Shown: positions 36,401 through 49,120 of the stretch, piece after piece
Numbering within the stretch: position 1 is the stretch's first letter
Layout: every line of letters begins with the position of its first letter
DNA from: Bigelowiella natans CCMP2755
Taxonomy: Eukaryota > Cercozoa > Chlorarachniophyceae
Length of the DNA stretch: 62,500 nucleotides
NCBI GenBank assembly: GCA_000320545.1
Contig: ADNK01002660.1
Span: 1-62,500, forward strand
Reading direction: 5' to 3'
Translations under genes and position numbers: made by a program
Notes under the pieces: generated by a model
Databases searched by the model: none
What the model was told of the DNA's origin: nothing
What the model saw: only the letters and a program-made list of their open reading frames with translations

Positions 36401-39400
36401 TCTGCTCCGAAAATAGATGGAGCGTATCTATTGAAGATGTCTCTGTAAGGTACTCTGGTAGGATAGCCACATTTGATGATCTTTATCGCTTCTATCAAAC
36501 CTCCGCATCGTAACTGATTTCCGACGTATAGGTCTACATAAAGACAGGGTTTCTTTTCCAGATTTGGCTTGATACAACGAACGAAGCAAGGTTTAGTTTG
36601 GTGGAGGCTCTTCATCAGTCCTCGCAACTGTTCACTAAACACGTAGCCGAGAGAACGCTTTTGACTCTCCTTCCCTTTAAATTTTTCTAATAGCCCAGAA
36701 ATAAGTATACTTTCAGATTTTGAAAATAACTCTATTGTGTCTTCATGAACACGATCACGATTTTTAACAAGGAATTCTTTTGCATCGTAGCACACGGGCA
36801 TTGCATAGTGAGAGATTTCGAAACCATTCATTCGCTGCCTTTGCTTTCCCTTTCTAACCAGCACTGGGTTAAGTGTCACCTTTTTTAGTATTTCATGGTC
36901 CCCGTGTTGTTTGAAGAGTAGCTCTGTGAATGTTTCATCTGTTGCTTTGGGTATTTTACATGCACTATCAAGTAGGTAAAAAATTCCACCCGGCCGTTTA
37001 CTGATAAGATCTAGGGTAGGTTTATTATCTGGAAGCTTGATCGGTTCCCAGAAGATGCCTTCGCGTTGGTATTCAGCCTGCTCGGAGAGCATAATATTGA
37101 AGTTGAAGTATCTTTGAAGGGTTTCGTTCGTATAATTAATGCAGAACTGCTCAAATGAGTTATATTCAAAGCATTCAAATCCGAATACGTCTAGAATACC
37201 AATCCATCTGAGGGAGGAATCCTCGTTTATAGAAGCTTCTAAAGTTTTCCCTTTCTCTACCCCATTTGGCTCCTTACTTTCTGTATTTACATTATTTCTT
37301 CTATACTTCCTTTTGATCCTTTTTACCGGCTCAGGCGTCTTATCAGAAGGCGGAAGGGATGTTCCAAAATTTAACGTTTTCTTCCTGAAAATGCTCTCAG
37401 CTTCCCTAAGTTTTGCAAGTTTTAACTCTTCTTCCCGTCTTAGTTTCTCCTCCAATTCACGTGTTTTCCTTTCTGTCCTGAGTGTATGTGATTTTTGTAT
37501 ATTTTACAAATCAAAATGATTGGAATTCATGGCACCCACCTTTCCTTCTCCAAACGCTTCTTTTCTCTCTCTTGAAACTTCGATAGATACAGCGTGAAGT
37601 TTATTTTTGCTACAACCCTTTTGTGTATATACCCACAATAAATATCATTTGGTACAGAAAAGAATCAATTTTTAAAAAAGACCAGTCAAACAGTCCACTG
37701 TATATAGCCTTTGCAGTGGAATCTCTATTTTTAATTGCATTCTCAACATTATATTCTTTCCATACGATGTTCGAGCGAACCTATCAATTGATAAGTATTA
37801 ATCTGAGGTAGTCACAAATACGAGATCAACTACCGGAAAAAGAAGGTTTAACATAGACTAGATCGATCATCATTCAAATGTCAAATCTCTCTCACGTGGG
37901 AACAAGCGAACCTTCAGCGATTGCTGAGTCAATCGTTTTGTTAAGTCGGTTTCATTTATTTGAAGCAATCGAGAAGCCCAGACAAGATTGTATCTAATTG
38001 TTTTCTAGTTAGTTTCATTTTGTTGTAGACGAAATAATGGTATTTCTGTTGTACAACTTCGAATCAGCAGTAATTTTGCATGCATCGCTAGTTCTTGAAG
38101 TATCAGGCTCAAATTCGATATTTCCAAGATGAAGTACAGCAGCAGTGGTGGCAAATATTTTCGAAATATTAGATTCATCAAAGCCTGTTCAAAAAAACAA
38201 GTATTAAATTGACACTATATTTTACATTGTAGCACGAACCAAGTAAATCCAGGCTTTCCAACAATTCGGTGAAACGAAACTCATCGGATATGCCAGGAAT
38301 TTTAATGTTTTCCGCTTGATTTAAGTATTCAAAATCTTCGGCGGAATCAATCCCTAAAGCTTGAAGAGTATCCACATCCAGCCCAGCACACATCTAAGAA
38401 ATGCGAGTATTAGTTGTTTTCCTACTAATCATAGCGCTAGTTAAAGCTGTATGACCTGGTAAAAAACATGAAAATTCCTCTCTCCTGGAGCCTATTGGTA
38501 TGGTGACCAAATTTTATTTCCCAAAATATAAATTAGAACAACTTATAGACGTAAATACTTGGAAAATAATTCTTGATTTCTCTAATAAATATGTTTCCAT
38601 AGCAGATCCGATGATCTCTCCGCCTGAAACGTGTAGTCATTTACAACATAAAGCTTCGATGTGCATGTACGAGAGATACCTTCTTCTTCGATTTCAGGCC
38701 TATGGAAGAGTAATTTTGTAAACTTTCCAAATCGAGACGAATTATTGTTCAATAGAGTCTAAAATTAGCATCGAATCAAAACCAAGTGCACAATTTTTCC
38801 TCGAGTCTGTCACCTTTGCATTTCCGAAGCTTTCAAGTATCGGGTTTGCGGCGAGGATTTGAAGTCATGGTCAATTTATTTCGTTCGAATTTTCTCATTA
38901 TGCATTTAAACCTGTTGTTCAATTCTTGCTGAAGTGATCAGAGCTTCATCAAATGAGTCGCCATTTGTATTTTTGTATAACCCGATAGAAGTTGTATATG
39001 CGAGATGGCGCATTAAAAACCTACGAAGTATGATCAGTATGATTACCTATCTTATTTCTTTGTACCGTTTTTCCCTTATGGGTTCTGATGAAATGTAAAA
39101 GTGATCATCGTTCATCTACTTCGCATTTTCAGTTTTTCCGGCTCCAGATTCACCGCACACTATCATAGATTGATTCAAGCCAGTCCTAAAAATTATTATT
39201 TGCTCAAAATGAAGTGAGATTTCCGTATTAATTCCATTCACCATATCATCTGCCGATAAGCATTCTCAGCTACGTTGTAGATGTGGGGGAGACCCTTTTC
39301 ATACTTAGCTTTGATTGCATATTTTTTTATCCATTCTGATTTAATCGCTATTTGTTATTAGCACTAGAATAAATTTCAATTTTAGCCATACCATTTGTGT

Positions 39401-39756
39401 AGTCTCCCAGTTGCTTGTATGGGTTGACAGCGACCGTAACTGAGGATATTGCTGATAGGAAATTGTGGAATAAGTGCATGGAAAATATTGTTAATAATAA
39501 TAAACACACCAGTGTATATCTGATCCTTTAAATATCTGCACTTTACATTATGCACAACATTAGGTTCCTCCAAATAGATGAGAGAGGAGAGATCCTGAAA
39601 ATTCGGTCGTACAACCAAACTATGTGATGCGAATGGGATGAAATAAAGACATTCCGCTGTATCACTCACCGGTACCCCATCGAGATTTTTAGGATTTTTT
39701 AATATTTTGACGTTATGCAGACGTGATCCATAGGATTTTGTCTCCGAGGCCGCCAT
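33445..39756 (-). CDS. Unconventional myosin with motor insertion, calponin-homology domain and coiled coil
   Basis: An actin-based ATPase motor. ATG 39756 opens exon 39756-39670, then 39594-39510 and 39439-39392. Further motor exons carry the P-loop GESGAGKT (about 39150), NNNSSRFGKF (switch I, about 38740), APGERNFHVFYQ, MCAGLDVD, LGNIEFE, and DVFGFECFEYNSFEQFCINY (switch II, 37160-37210). A charged insertion of about 95 residues sits between DWVVAKIN and IGILDVFGFE. The converter and basic, IQ-like neck end near 35827. The exon 35780-34605 carries a CH domain (WLRAAVEPVVKVSENLFDG to LNSLAFICIKA) and a long Arg/Glu/Lys coiled coil. Small phase-consistent tail exons continue to about 33445: SRTDWERR, YAADKIVIRS, MKDKRKLKRMETL, FVFDFDALELQTFDK and FKQFVSAELAQSRYP. 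Introns are mostly 50-150 nt. Class assignment is not possible by eye. Confidence 0.85.
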
Positions 39757-41497
39757 AGTACCAGCTCAGCTATTCGTTCACAGCGACGTGTAGCCGTAGC
39801 GAGTCTGTGCTACAGGTTTCTAAACATCAATCATCCCTTGGTTAGCTCGAATCAAGTTAAATTAACAAATAGGAAGATGCGCTGTGCTCATAGAACAACG
39901 TGTTCTTCTTTCAGAAAGGAAATCGTTCTCCTGCATCGTTAGCTCACACATCGCACGTTGATCGGTGTGGTGTGGGCATCATTGGTGCACCTTGTTCGCA
40001 CAGATATTTGCACGCAAATGAGTCGAAAATGCCGAGCATTTGCGTCCTGCGTCTACCACGAAACGGGCAGCCAGATTTCAATTGGAGTCCTGTTGCTGGA
40101 AAACGCACTCGTTTCGTGGGAAGCGACACGCAACATGATCGAAGTCAACAAATGTGGAGACATGAAGCTTCCAGCACAAGCATTCAATCATTCATCAATG
40201 AGGACAATGGGGGGGGAATCACAATGTCAAGACTGCTAGACTGTTGGGCTTGGACAGACGACCGATTGAAAAGAACTAGTCAATGAAGTGATGCAGACCA
40301 GTGGACTCCAGGACTCGGCGTGCTAGCGTGCTGCCAGGCTGGAGCAAACGAAGCAGCGCACCACCACAACCATGCAACAACATCAACACTGCTTGCTAGC
40401 TTGCTCACTCCGCACCAGCTAGCCAGACTAGCGCTAGAGCAGCGCAAAAACTCGGATCCTGGACCACTAGCTAGCTAGCTAGCTCTGGCACTCTGCTAGT
40501 CTCCATGCATCTAGAGTTTGGCTAGCTGGGACTCCAGCTAGTCAGCTTGCTCTGTGGCCTGCTAGCTTGCTAGCTTGCATTGCTAGATTGTCCAATCGTT
40601 TGGTCTGGCACGTTCTAGCTAGCTAGCTAGCTAGCATTGCACCCATCATGTGTTCACACGGCTAGACGGATCTCTTGAATTACTCGCTAGCTCGCTAGCT
40701 AGCCATCGATCTCTAGATCTAGCTGTCTGTCCCACTCTGGCACTCTGGCACTCTGGCACTGCTAGACTCTAGAGACTTTCTAGCTGTGATGATCTGGGTG
40801 ATGTGGCAAACCGCACTTCACTGGACCATCTTCAGCAACACGTGGCGTGCGCATCTAGCTCAATGCCACACCTGCTGTCTCCTAAGCTAGCTAGCTAGCT
40901 GGCTAGCCTGTCTACTAGCTTGCTGTCTCCACTTTGAGCATGGAAAATCTAGGTTTCTAGAGATGTCTAGATGTCGCATCAGATTGGCAAAATAGCGGTC
41001 TAGCGTAGCACGCGGCCGGTCTAGCGATGCTTCGATGCGCTGTTGCGGTGCGTAATGCTGTTTTCTGTGTCTAGTGTGCACATCAACACGATCTAGAAGA
41101 GATCAACAAACTCCGCAGAGCTTTTGTCTAAGGTGTAGTTGTGCGGTGTGATGCTGTGCGCTGCGATGCATCCTGTTGTATCAATGCTGTTATCAATCAC
41201 ATTGAATTCGAAATGTTCGTATTGTTCATGATGTCTATAACCGTAACTCTGAAATAGGCATAATAGAAATTCTCATGAGATATGTAACTTAAACTCATAC
41301 ATCTAGACGTTTACGAATATGCGCATAAAGATATGTTGCCTATGATCACATGATTATGCATTCTGACTACACATCATCTACTCTGGCAAACCTCATTATA
41401 GTTTTTGATTAGAGTTTATCAGATATAAGCTGTTGCCCGTGTGCACTAAACTTATTTACTGTGTGCGATGCTAAGATGATTTTGACTGATTTGGCAT
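39757..41497. other. Spacer with dense CTAG/GCTAGC tract
   Basis: An orphan ORF at 39900-40286 (plus) has no recognisable domain. From about 40320 to 41100 the sequence is crowded with CTAGCTAGC runs (about 40465-40484, 40613-40637, 40885-40908) and repeated CACTCTGG words. No ORF spans it. It may be an intergenic low-complexity element. Confidence 0.6.
40320..41100. repeat. CTAG-rich low-complexity tract
   Basis: Self-complementary CTAG/GCTAGC words recur dozens of times. Smaller patches of the same words occur at 12.55, 17.59, 33.01 and 51.0-51.45 kb. Confidence 0.8.
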
Positions 41498-44400
41498 CTA
41501 CACGTTATTTGAGGGATCTGTGTTCCCATTTGTAGCCGATGGTTTCACTGGAGCCCCTCCGTCATTAGTGTCTGATATCGGCGAGATTTTCGCATCATTT
41601 ACTTCTGGCTGTCCGTTCTGTGGAGCATCATCACCATCTTTACTAGTTTTTGTCTTATTTTCAACAAACACGGGCCTTTTCTCAGATGATTCCTTCGTTG
41701 CTTTGTTCATGTAATACTTTTTTCCTGAGGAATCTGTTAACATCATCCATCCAGGAGGAAGTTCAGTGTCCTGGTTTGAATTGACACGAGTCCCACGAAC
41801 TCCTCTCCGTGCAGATGATTTAGGCTGTGTACCCGCACTTATCGAAGATGTTCTCTTAGCCTTTAGGAGCTGGATAGGCTCTGAGGCTTCACCAGTACTA
41901 GAAGGAGGTCTTTCGCCAATAACCGAACCATTGGGAGATCTAGTTTCTCTTGGAAGTCTCACAATCAGATCGGAGTCAGGCCCGTCAACAGGACCTTTTC
42001 CTTCATACTTCTCGTCCCATCTGAAACTTCCTACACTGACGACATCGTCTTCCTCACGTATCTGAGGATGGAAAATAGTTTTTCGGACAAATCCTTTGTC
42101 AAACTTCTCCAGATTCCTAGTCTTTTTGTGTGTGAACCAGATGTTTGTCTTGTCCATTCGAACAAAGCGATATGGCTTGAGACGTCCACGAATGAGTAAG
42201 TGATACACAGCTCCCTCGTCAAGTTCTTCCAAATGCACACGCCTAGGGAATCCTTGAGCTAAACCAGAAGATCTGCTTCCGTAGTCATCTGGCTGGTTGT
42301 TAGCTGGAAGAAGATTCTTACCGGCGATATTCATTCCGCTTTGTACATACTGGAACATGGAGTTCAACCTGGGTGCGTCGAACAGGGTATCAAATCTATA
42401 CTGGTGAAGAAAGAGTCTTGCGGTATAAGCCCACGCGGTGCGGTTATCCACGAGCGCGTTGTACGTCTTACCAGACCGTAAAAATCGTTCATACATATTA
42501 ACGATATCTTTTTTGAATGCATGGCATACAAAAATAGGGGCCTTTTCGTCAAGGTAGTAGTAGTAGCCATAGGTAACATACAGTGAGAAAGCAAACGCCA
42601 GTAGACCAGACCCCAAAGCAACCAGAGCTAACTCGCCAATAATGAATGGCGCTGCAAGAGTGCATATGAGAGCAGCGGCAGCTGTTGCAGACGCAATAAT
42701 TCTTAACACGTTGATGACAAATTGCCAATTGAGAATAGTGTCGCAAGACTGTAGAGCGGACTGAATCATTGCTGGCCCGTCAAAGGAATGTAAGACCCTA
42801 CCAATGTAGGTTTTCAGTCCGTGAATACGCCCACCACATGCAACCGGCTTTGAGATGAAAGATTGTTGCTTGATCAAGAAAAATACGGCGATGATAACAG
42901 GGATAGGTCCCACGGCACCCGTAATAGTTGCAGGGACAGCCGGGTCAATTCCGTCTACGCCAGAGACATCCAAAATTGCTAAGATGAATTGAACAGTTCC
43001 CGTGACAGCAGCAATGAAACCTAATGTTCAAAATCAATAACATTAGCTTCATAAATTATATTATATTTGGGATACTATTGTTTGTTCTATTGCTAAGTAT
43101 TTACTGACCTGCAACCATAATCAGAGTAACTTTATTCACTTCGATCGAGGCGTAGTAAAACTCTTCCAGATCCCGCACCTCTTTCTCGAAACTAAAGTCA
43201 TTTTTGGCGTATGCAAGAGCTTTGTTGATGTCCCTCAGTTTTTTAATGATTTTCTTAGTCCTCATAGCTAAGGTTTCACAGCCTAAAATTGCAGGAAGGA
43301 ACGTGCGGAAAAAAGCTAGGATCCGGAAGATGTAGTTGTTCCGAAATGAACGCCTCCGGCAAAGTCCGAACTTAACAAGTCCATCCTCTATGGCCAATTT
43401 TGCTTCTGGCTCCCACTCGTCCATCTCTTGTAACACTTCTTCTATGTCGGCTGCAAGTCCATCCGTTGTTTTTGGTGACTCCGTTGCGGCATCCCGGAAG
43501 CTCATGAGGGCTAGCGCTAATGATGTCATTGCATCTTTGGTGTAAGTGCGATCATGGTACTCTTTGCAAATGAGATCTTTGAGGAGAATCTTGATGACTT
43601 CTTCAGTCTTCATTACGAGCGATGCAGAACTATCTACCACATAGTTCTTAATACGTTTGAGCTCGGTCTTTCGTTCATTCTCGTGAACGCTGGTGAGGCT
43701 AGCTCGGCGGCGCAATCCACCGTTTCGACCAATCCTTAGACCTTGATCCCATATACTCTCAACCTTTTTCACGAATTTTCCGTCCAATGGACGATCGTGA
43801 AGGTTGCAAAGCTTCTGTACCTTCTCTAGGTGGGTTTTAATCTGCTGGATGAAAGGATCATTCTCGCTGATCCCATGAATTTCGTAGCTCTTACCTCTTT
43901 GAGCATGCAGAGCTTCCTTGAGAGGCAAGAGTTTTTCTTCCATGAAGTAGGCCTGGAAATCCTCATTTCTTCTTAAGTAACGAGATGCATTTGAGACAGA
44001 GGAGAACGCCAGGATAGGACCAACCAACTGAAAGGCCAATCCAACACCACTGATGAATGCTTCGCCGTCTGTGTCACTGCCTTGATCCGCTGCAGCAAGA
44101 CCGGCTGCTGTCAAAGACGCAGAAATTGTGAATCCATCGATAAAGGCCTGCACTTCCGGACTCTGGTTATCAGCGATTGAATCAAGAGGATTAAGTTGAT
44201 TCTCTTGCTCCGTTGAGACGCGCTGCCCAGCATCTGCTTCGGTACGTGCAAAATCAATAATCGCGATGAAGGTCTTTTTAATGAACGAACGCTTCCACTT
44301 CAATCGATCACTTGAATCATCGAATGGGTTTTCGAATTTCATCTTAGTCATGAAGTTCTCCAACTCCTCGTTGAGAGTTCCGATCAGGGACTTTTGGTAC

Positions 44401-47400
44401 AGAGTATTGTGCTCTAGTCTGCGGGGAATCAAGGCAGAAGCAAATTTCCGCATCCAGTCATAGTTAAAGATATCGACAGGATCAACCACTTTTTTTCCGT
44501 CACATTTAGAAACATGGGAATACTCTTCAATCTTATGGAACAAATATTGCAGCCAAGGCTGGTATTTGAAGCCTGGGCGGAGAAACCCGTCTTGTCCATA
44601 TCCAAACCCTGTACCCCGTGTAACCACCTCCCCATTCGACCAGTTGATGTTGAATATGTAGCTTTCGTATCTTTCAATAAATGATGCACGATTGAGACCG
44701 GCTTCCGCAAAGTTATTGAGTTCCATCGCATTGATTGCCGCACCAGTTAGACCGCTGTACCGCATGAAGTGAGGAGTACTCTGGCCATCACCCACAGGCA
44801 CATATACGACCCCCTGTTTCTTGTCAGCGATTCGCATTGCACCGGTATTCACATAATGTGCTACAGGGAATGTTGAAAATGCCACGCGAGACTCAGTCTT
44901 ACCGTCAGCACCCCGGGTGAAATCAGAAGCAACATAAACTTCCATACCACTGTCATTTATTTGGTATATTTTCCCTTCAAAGTCACGAACAATATAAGCG
45001 GAACGCAAGCACGGACAGTACCAACGTGGCTTTCCGCGGCTTAAGAGTTCGTAGCGTCCTGGCTCAAGGAGTAGTGGCGACGTTCCTTTTCTTTCCTCAT
45101 CTGGAGATTCTTTAATATTGAAGGCTTCTCCCTTAACGAGTCGTCCAAGAGTTGTCGGTTTATGACAGTCAATGAGTGTGTAATTTGGAATCTTGTATTT
45201 GGCTCCAGGATTAAATACATCACCGGAGCCAAGCGCGTCAAAAGCACCCTGGAAGAACAATTTCGATGTGAAGCGATCGAGAGCTTTCTCAAAGCGTTGG
45301 GCATTTTTCTTTGCATCTTTTGACTCGGCAAGGTATCTGGAACTCAGGCTATCATATACGACATGTTGCCATATCTTGAACTCTCTGTTGACCTCCATTC
45401 CCAGGTAGGTATTATCTCCTGTCTCGAAAACACGAGCCTGTAGCGTTTCTCGCAAATAATTATCTGATTCGTTTTTGTACCGAACCAACTCATCAACCAG
45501 CTCTTCGTACATAGTAGAGAAGTCTTTGGTAGTGGAACCAAATTCCTCTTCAGCTGCAGCCCTCCAGTTTGCAGTTCTAGAATGGGTTAACATGTACTCT
45601 GCGATTTTCTCTACAGAAATAACTTTTGTAAAATCTCCTATAAGCCTAGTATTATCCTCAACGATAGATCTAATGTCATTCACAAGATGATTTTTCCATC
45701 GCTGGACACCCTGTAAAATCAACATCACATATACTTCAGATACACATTTGAACGCAGATATAAATTTACAAACCATTTGGTGCATCACGTGTGATACTTT
45801 AGCGCCGCTGAGACATGAAACTCCGTAATATTCCTTTGTTGTTACGGAGAAGTGATCTTTTGCGTTTGCTCCTTTTCCCGTCGCTATTACAAAATGGGTA
45901 TGTCGAAGATCTAAATAGAACATGTCTGCTTTGGTTGTTTCGCAGTGCACCATGGTGCTACTTTTCCCATCAAAGCATTCCAATTTGACTTTTAGAGCCT
46001 AATGACAATTTTATATTAAGATATACTACGACAATAATTGTTCAAAACATGTTCAAATATTTTGGTAAAGACCTCTGGCCTCTTTGTTCTCTTGTAACCT
46101 TTATGCTCGATATCCTCAGTTTCAACGACGGTAGCGTATTCGAATTTTTTCTTTGTCGTCTTGTCGACGAAATCTAGGATTGTATCTCCAACCTTCAATT
46201 GGTGACCTCGAGTTGTTCCTCTATGCTTTGCCCAATCATAGTCAACGGAAGATTCTGTATGATACCGCAAAAGCTCAGCAGAACGACGCATTGCGACTCC
46301 CCATTGCATCATATCCTCTAAAGTCTTTGTTGTGAGCTCCACAAATCCTTGGTCAATAAGGAAATTACTAGAATGTGCCATTGTCTCCCCATCAAGCTGG
46401 ACAAAAATATCTTCAAAGCGTGTACCAAGATGATACCGAAGCATGGCAATCCAACGTGGATCAAGACGTACGACTTGGGCGCGTGAGAACGCACTGGCTC
46501 CATCTCCCAAAGCTCCACGTTTCTCAGAAACTGTGACAGTTCCGCCACTGCTGATAGCGCTACCCAAAACATGAAGGGCTGACAGTAAACCGGTTGGTCC
46601 ACCTCCTACGATAAGGTAATGTTCAGGTCTCATGTCAAAGATTCCTCTTTCTTTTAGTCCCACTATTTCATCCTTATCGATATCACTTGGTTTAAACAAA
46701 GATGTTTTTCTTGTTAGAAGATTGTAGTGATATTCTTTATTTTCGTCATCCTTCAGCTTGACCCACCCCTCTGGGAGCTTGCCATCGTCATCGGATGTTT
46801 CCCATGGGAAGCTATGCTGCTGCCCATCATTGGCTTCAAATTGGCATGTGTCCGTGTTTTCATCGTATCCTTTAAACTTGAATTCTTCATCTCTCCCATG
46901 TGGATAGAATCGTTTCAACCAATAGGTTTTCCCAATCTCAAGATCTTTTGCATTCTGAACACGTTGGGAACCCCGGAGTGCTAACAAGTTTCGAATTTTA
47001 CTTTCATCAATCTCAGTTGCCTGCAACTGCGATACAACTTGAAGATCTCTCAAAGGCTTTCTCAGCTTCGCATGATCCAGGAACGCATTTAATCCAAAGA
47101 CTTTGAGATGTTTCAATTCAAATTCCAACCAAGCCTTTTGAGCGGCTGCTATTTTTGCTGCAACGGGTTCCTTCTTTTTTTTCTCGAGTTTCTGAATCTC
47201 TTCGTTAAATCGGTAACGAAAGATCTCTCGTTTAAGGAGGGACCTCACACGTTTGTTTGTGAAAGCAAAAATACTCCTGCTCTTTGGATTCGGTATCTTC
47301 TTCTCTACAAATTCGATGAACGTTCTCTTATCCTTTGGAAGTAACTTGTCCAAAGCACTTTCAATCATTCGACTGTTCAGTCCCTCGTGCTTAAATTCTT

Positions 47401-49120
47401 TTGGGTTCTCTATATACCTCGGAATAAGCTCCTTGAATTGTGAGTCTGTAGGGTATTTCCACTCAATGTTTTCTATCACAGAAATTCCGAGCTTGATTCC
47501 TGATCTGACAGAGCAGATGAGCTTGATGACCTCTTTCGACTCTTCTTCCAAACGGTTTACACTTTCGAGGACCAACGAAATCCACGCAGTCAAAGGGTTA
47601 GTTCGGGATGGAACTCCGGCGCACACGTGCTTCATGAGATTGTGTTGGAAATCGTTAATTAATATCTTCAGATGGGCAAAACCATCTCGAGGTTCAAGTA
47701 ACTCGCATCTCTTGATGAATGGAGCTAAATCAGCCTTATCTTTCACGTTAATCCCTCGTAAGGCAACAAGCTGAGTTAAAATGGCTGGAAGAGCAACTCT
47801 CATCGCATTGATTGGATCTAATAGTTCCTGACGCTGGTGTGCAAAGTCTCCCGATTTATTATTAAGAAGGAATTGCCAATGTTTGACTACTGCCCGCATC
47901 GCATGCTCAAACCCATTGTCAGTAATTGTCAACGCAGGATTCCCAAAAAACGCGCGGATTATAGTTTCGTCTGTAGGGAGACGATTTGCATTGCGAAATT
48001 GTTGGGTCTTAATTCGACCAATGTGGGTCCCGTGCTGGGCCCTAAACACGGATTCAAGCTGGTTAGCGGGGGCAAGGTTCTGAGCTGCAGCTTTTCCATC
48101 GACTGTCAATTCCTGTCGATCTCCAGTGAGGTATCGCGTATACCATCGCCCTTCACCCAACAGACTGCGGAAAAGAAGATTCAAGACGTTGCCAAATGTT
48201 GCCGCCTGGATTTCTGTTGCTGGAAAATCGCCAAGGAAGTCCAGAATACGGATCCACTCCATACGTGTTGAGTTATGCCAGAGAATATCAAATATTGGCA
48301 GCGCTTGGACAATGATGCGTCCTACATTCTTGTTTTTAAAGGCCTGCTCCATGTGAAACGCTATATTTTCGTCATCCTCTAGAGATCCCATGAAACGATC
48401 AAGCAAGTATGCTTCAACAGGCATTAGTGAGGGCACGCTGACTTGTAAAGCTCTGGTCAAACGGAATCTATTTGTAGGGTCAGATCTTATTCGAATGACT
48501 GCTTGAATGAGATCTCGCCACATCCTGCTACCCCATTTTAACTTCTCCGGATTTTCCTTCGGGTTTAGGTCGTACGATTTCTGAGTAGACGACAATTACC
48601 TTCAGAAAGAATGAATACAAGTATTTGTGCGGGTATTACCACATGTAGGTGTATTGAGATCCGAAGGATTATATAGGTCAGAACGCAAAAACCAAAAAGT
48701 CCAGCTACTACAGCCACAGCTACTACGTTCAAATTTTGATCCTAATCACGAAATAGTCATTTCACTTTGATCCCAAACGCTACCGAACTTTGCTTACCGC
48801 CCCAAGAGCTATGAGAGCAATTCCTAGAACAAAAATAGGAAGCCAGAGGAAGCAAGCCCTATTTCGCAACGTGCGGACATAATTTCGGGCAGCAGTATGG
48901 TAAGCATCCGTTCTCTTTGTGATAGGAACGTCGTCCTAAAAATCGAATGTAGTTCATCTGTTAATTTAATAGTGTTCGTCATTATCCTCAAAATAATGTA
49001 CCCATCCATCGATGCCGATTACGTGATCTGAGTGCTTTTAAAAGAGAAGGGAATTAAGATATAATAAAATTGATGAGAAACGATTTGTACCTCTGCACCC
49101 TTCAACTCTGTGGTCGACAT
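41498..49120 (-). CDS. Giant membrane protein with FAD/Rossmann-type segment and two WW domains
   Basis: A chain of exons gives about 2,400 residues. Small exons begin at ATG 49120 (MSTTELKGAE); two hydrophobic helices follow (LWLPIFVLGIALIALGA; VVAVAVVAGLFGFCVLTYII). Exon about 48580-46027 carries a long helical region, an SH3/Tudor-like strand set (GKTYWLKRFYPHG), WW1 (LPEGWVKL...YHYN, about 46770-46700) and the nucleotide-binding motif YLIVGGGPTGLLSALHVLG (about 46620). Exon 45999-43107 continues with HFVIATGKGANA and a Pro-poor helical body, and holds a 63-nt intron (45776-45714) that is in frame and lacks stops. Exon about 43022-41498 holds several hydrophobic segments, a second SH3-like stretch and WW2 (LPPGWMML...KKYYMN). 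FAD binding is inferred from the GxGxxG pattern and the later ATG motif. I know no family with this order. Gene unity rests on phase-consistent splices. Confidence 0.75.

Noticed and set aside
39900-40286. 128-codon plus-strand ORF upstream of the myosin gene
   Set aside because: It has no recognisable motif and lies in a spacer next to CTAG-rich sequence; I could not tell it from chance.
40320-41100. CTAG tract as a transposon or CRISPR array
   Set aside because: No terminal repeats, no target duplication, no transposase ORF and no regular spacer-repeat spacing were found.
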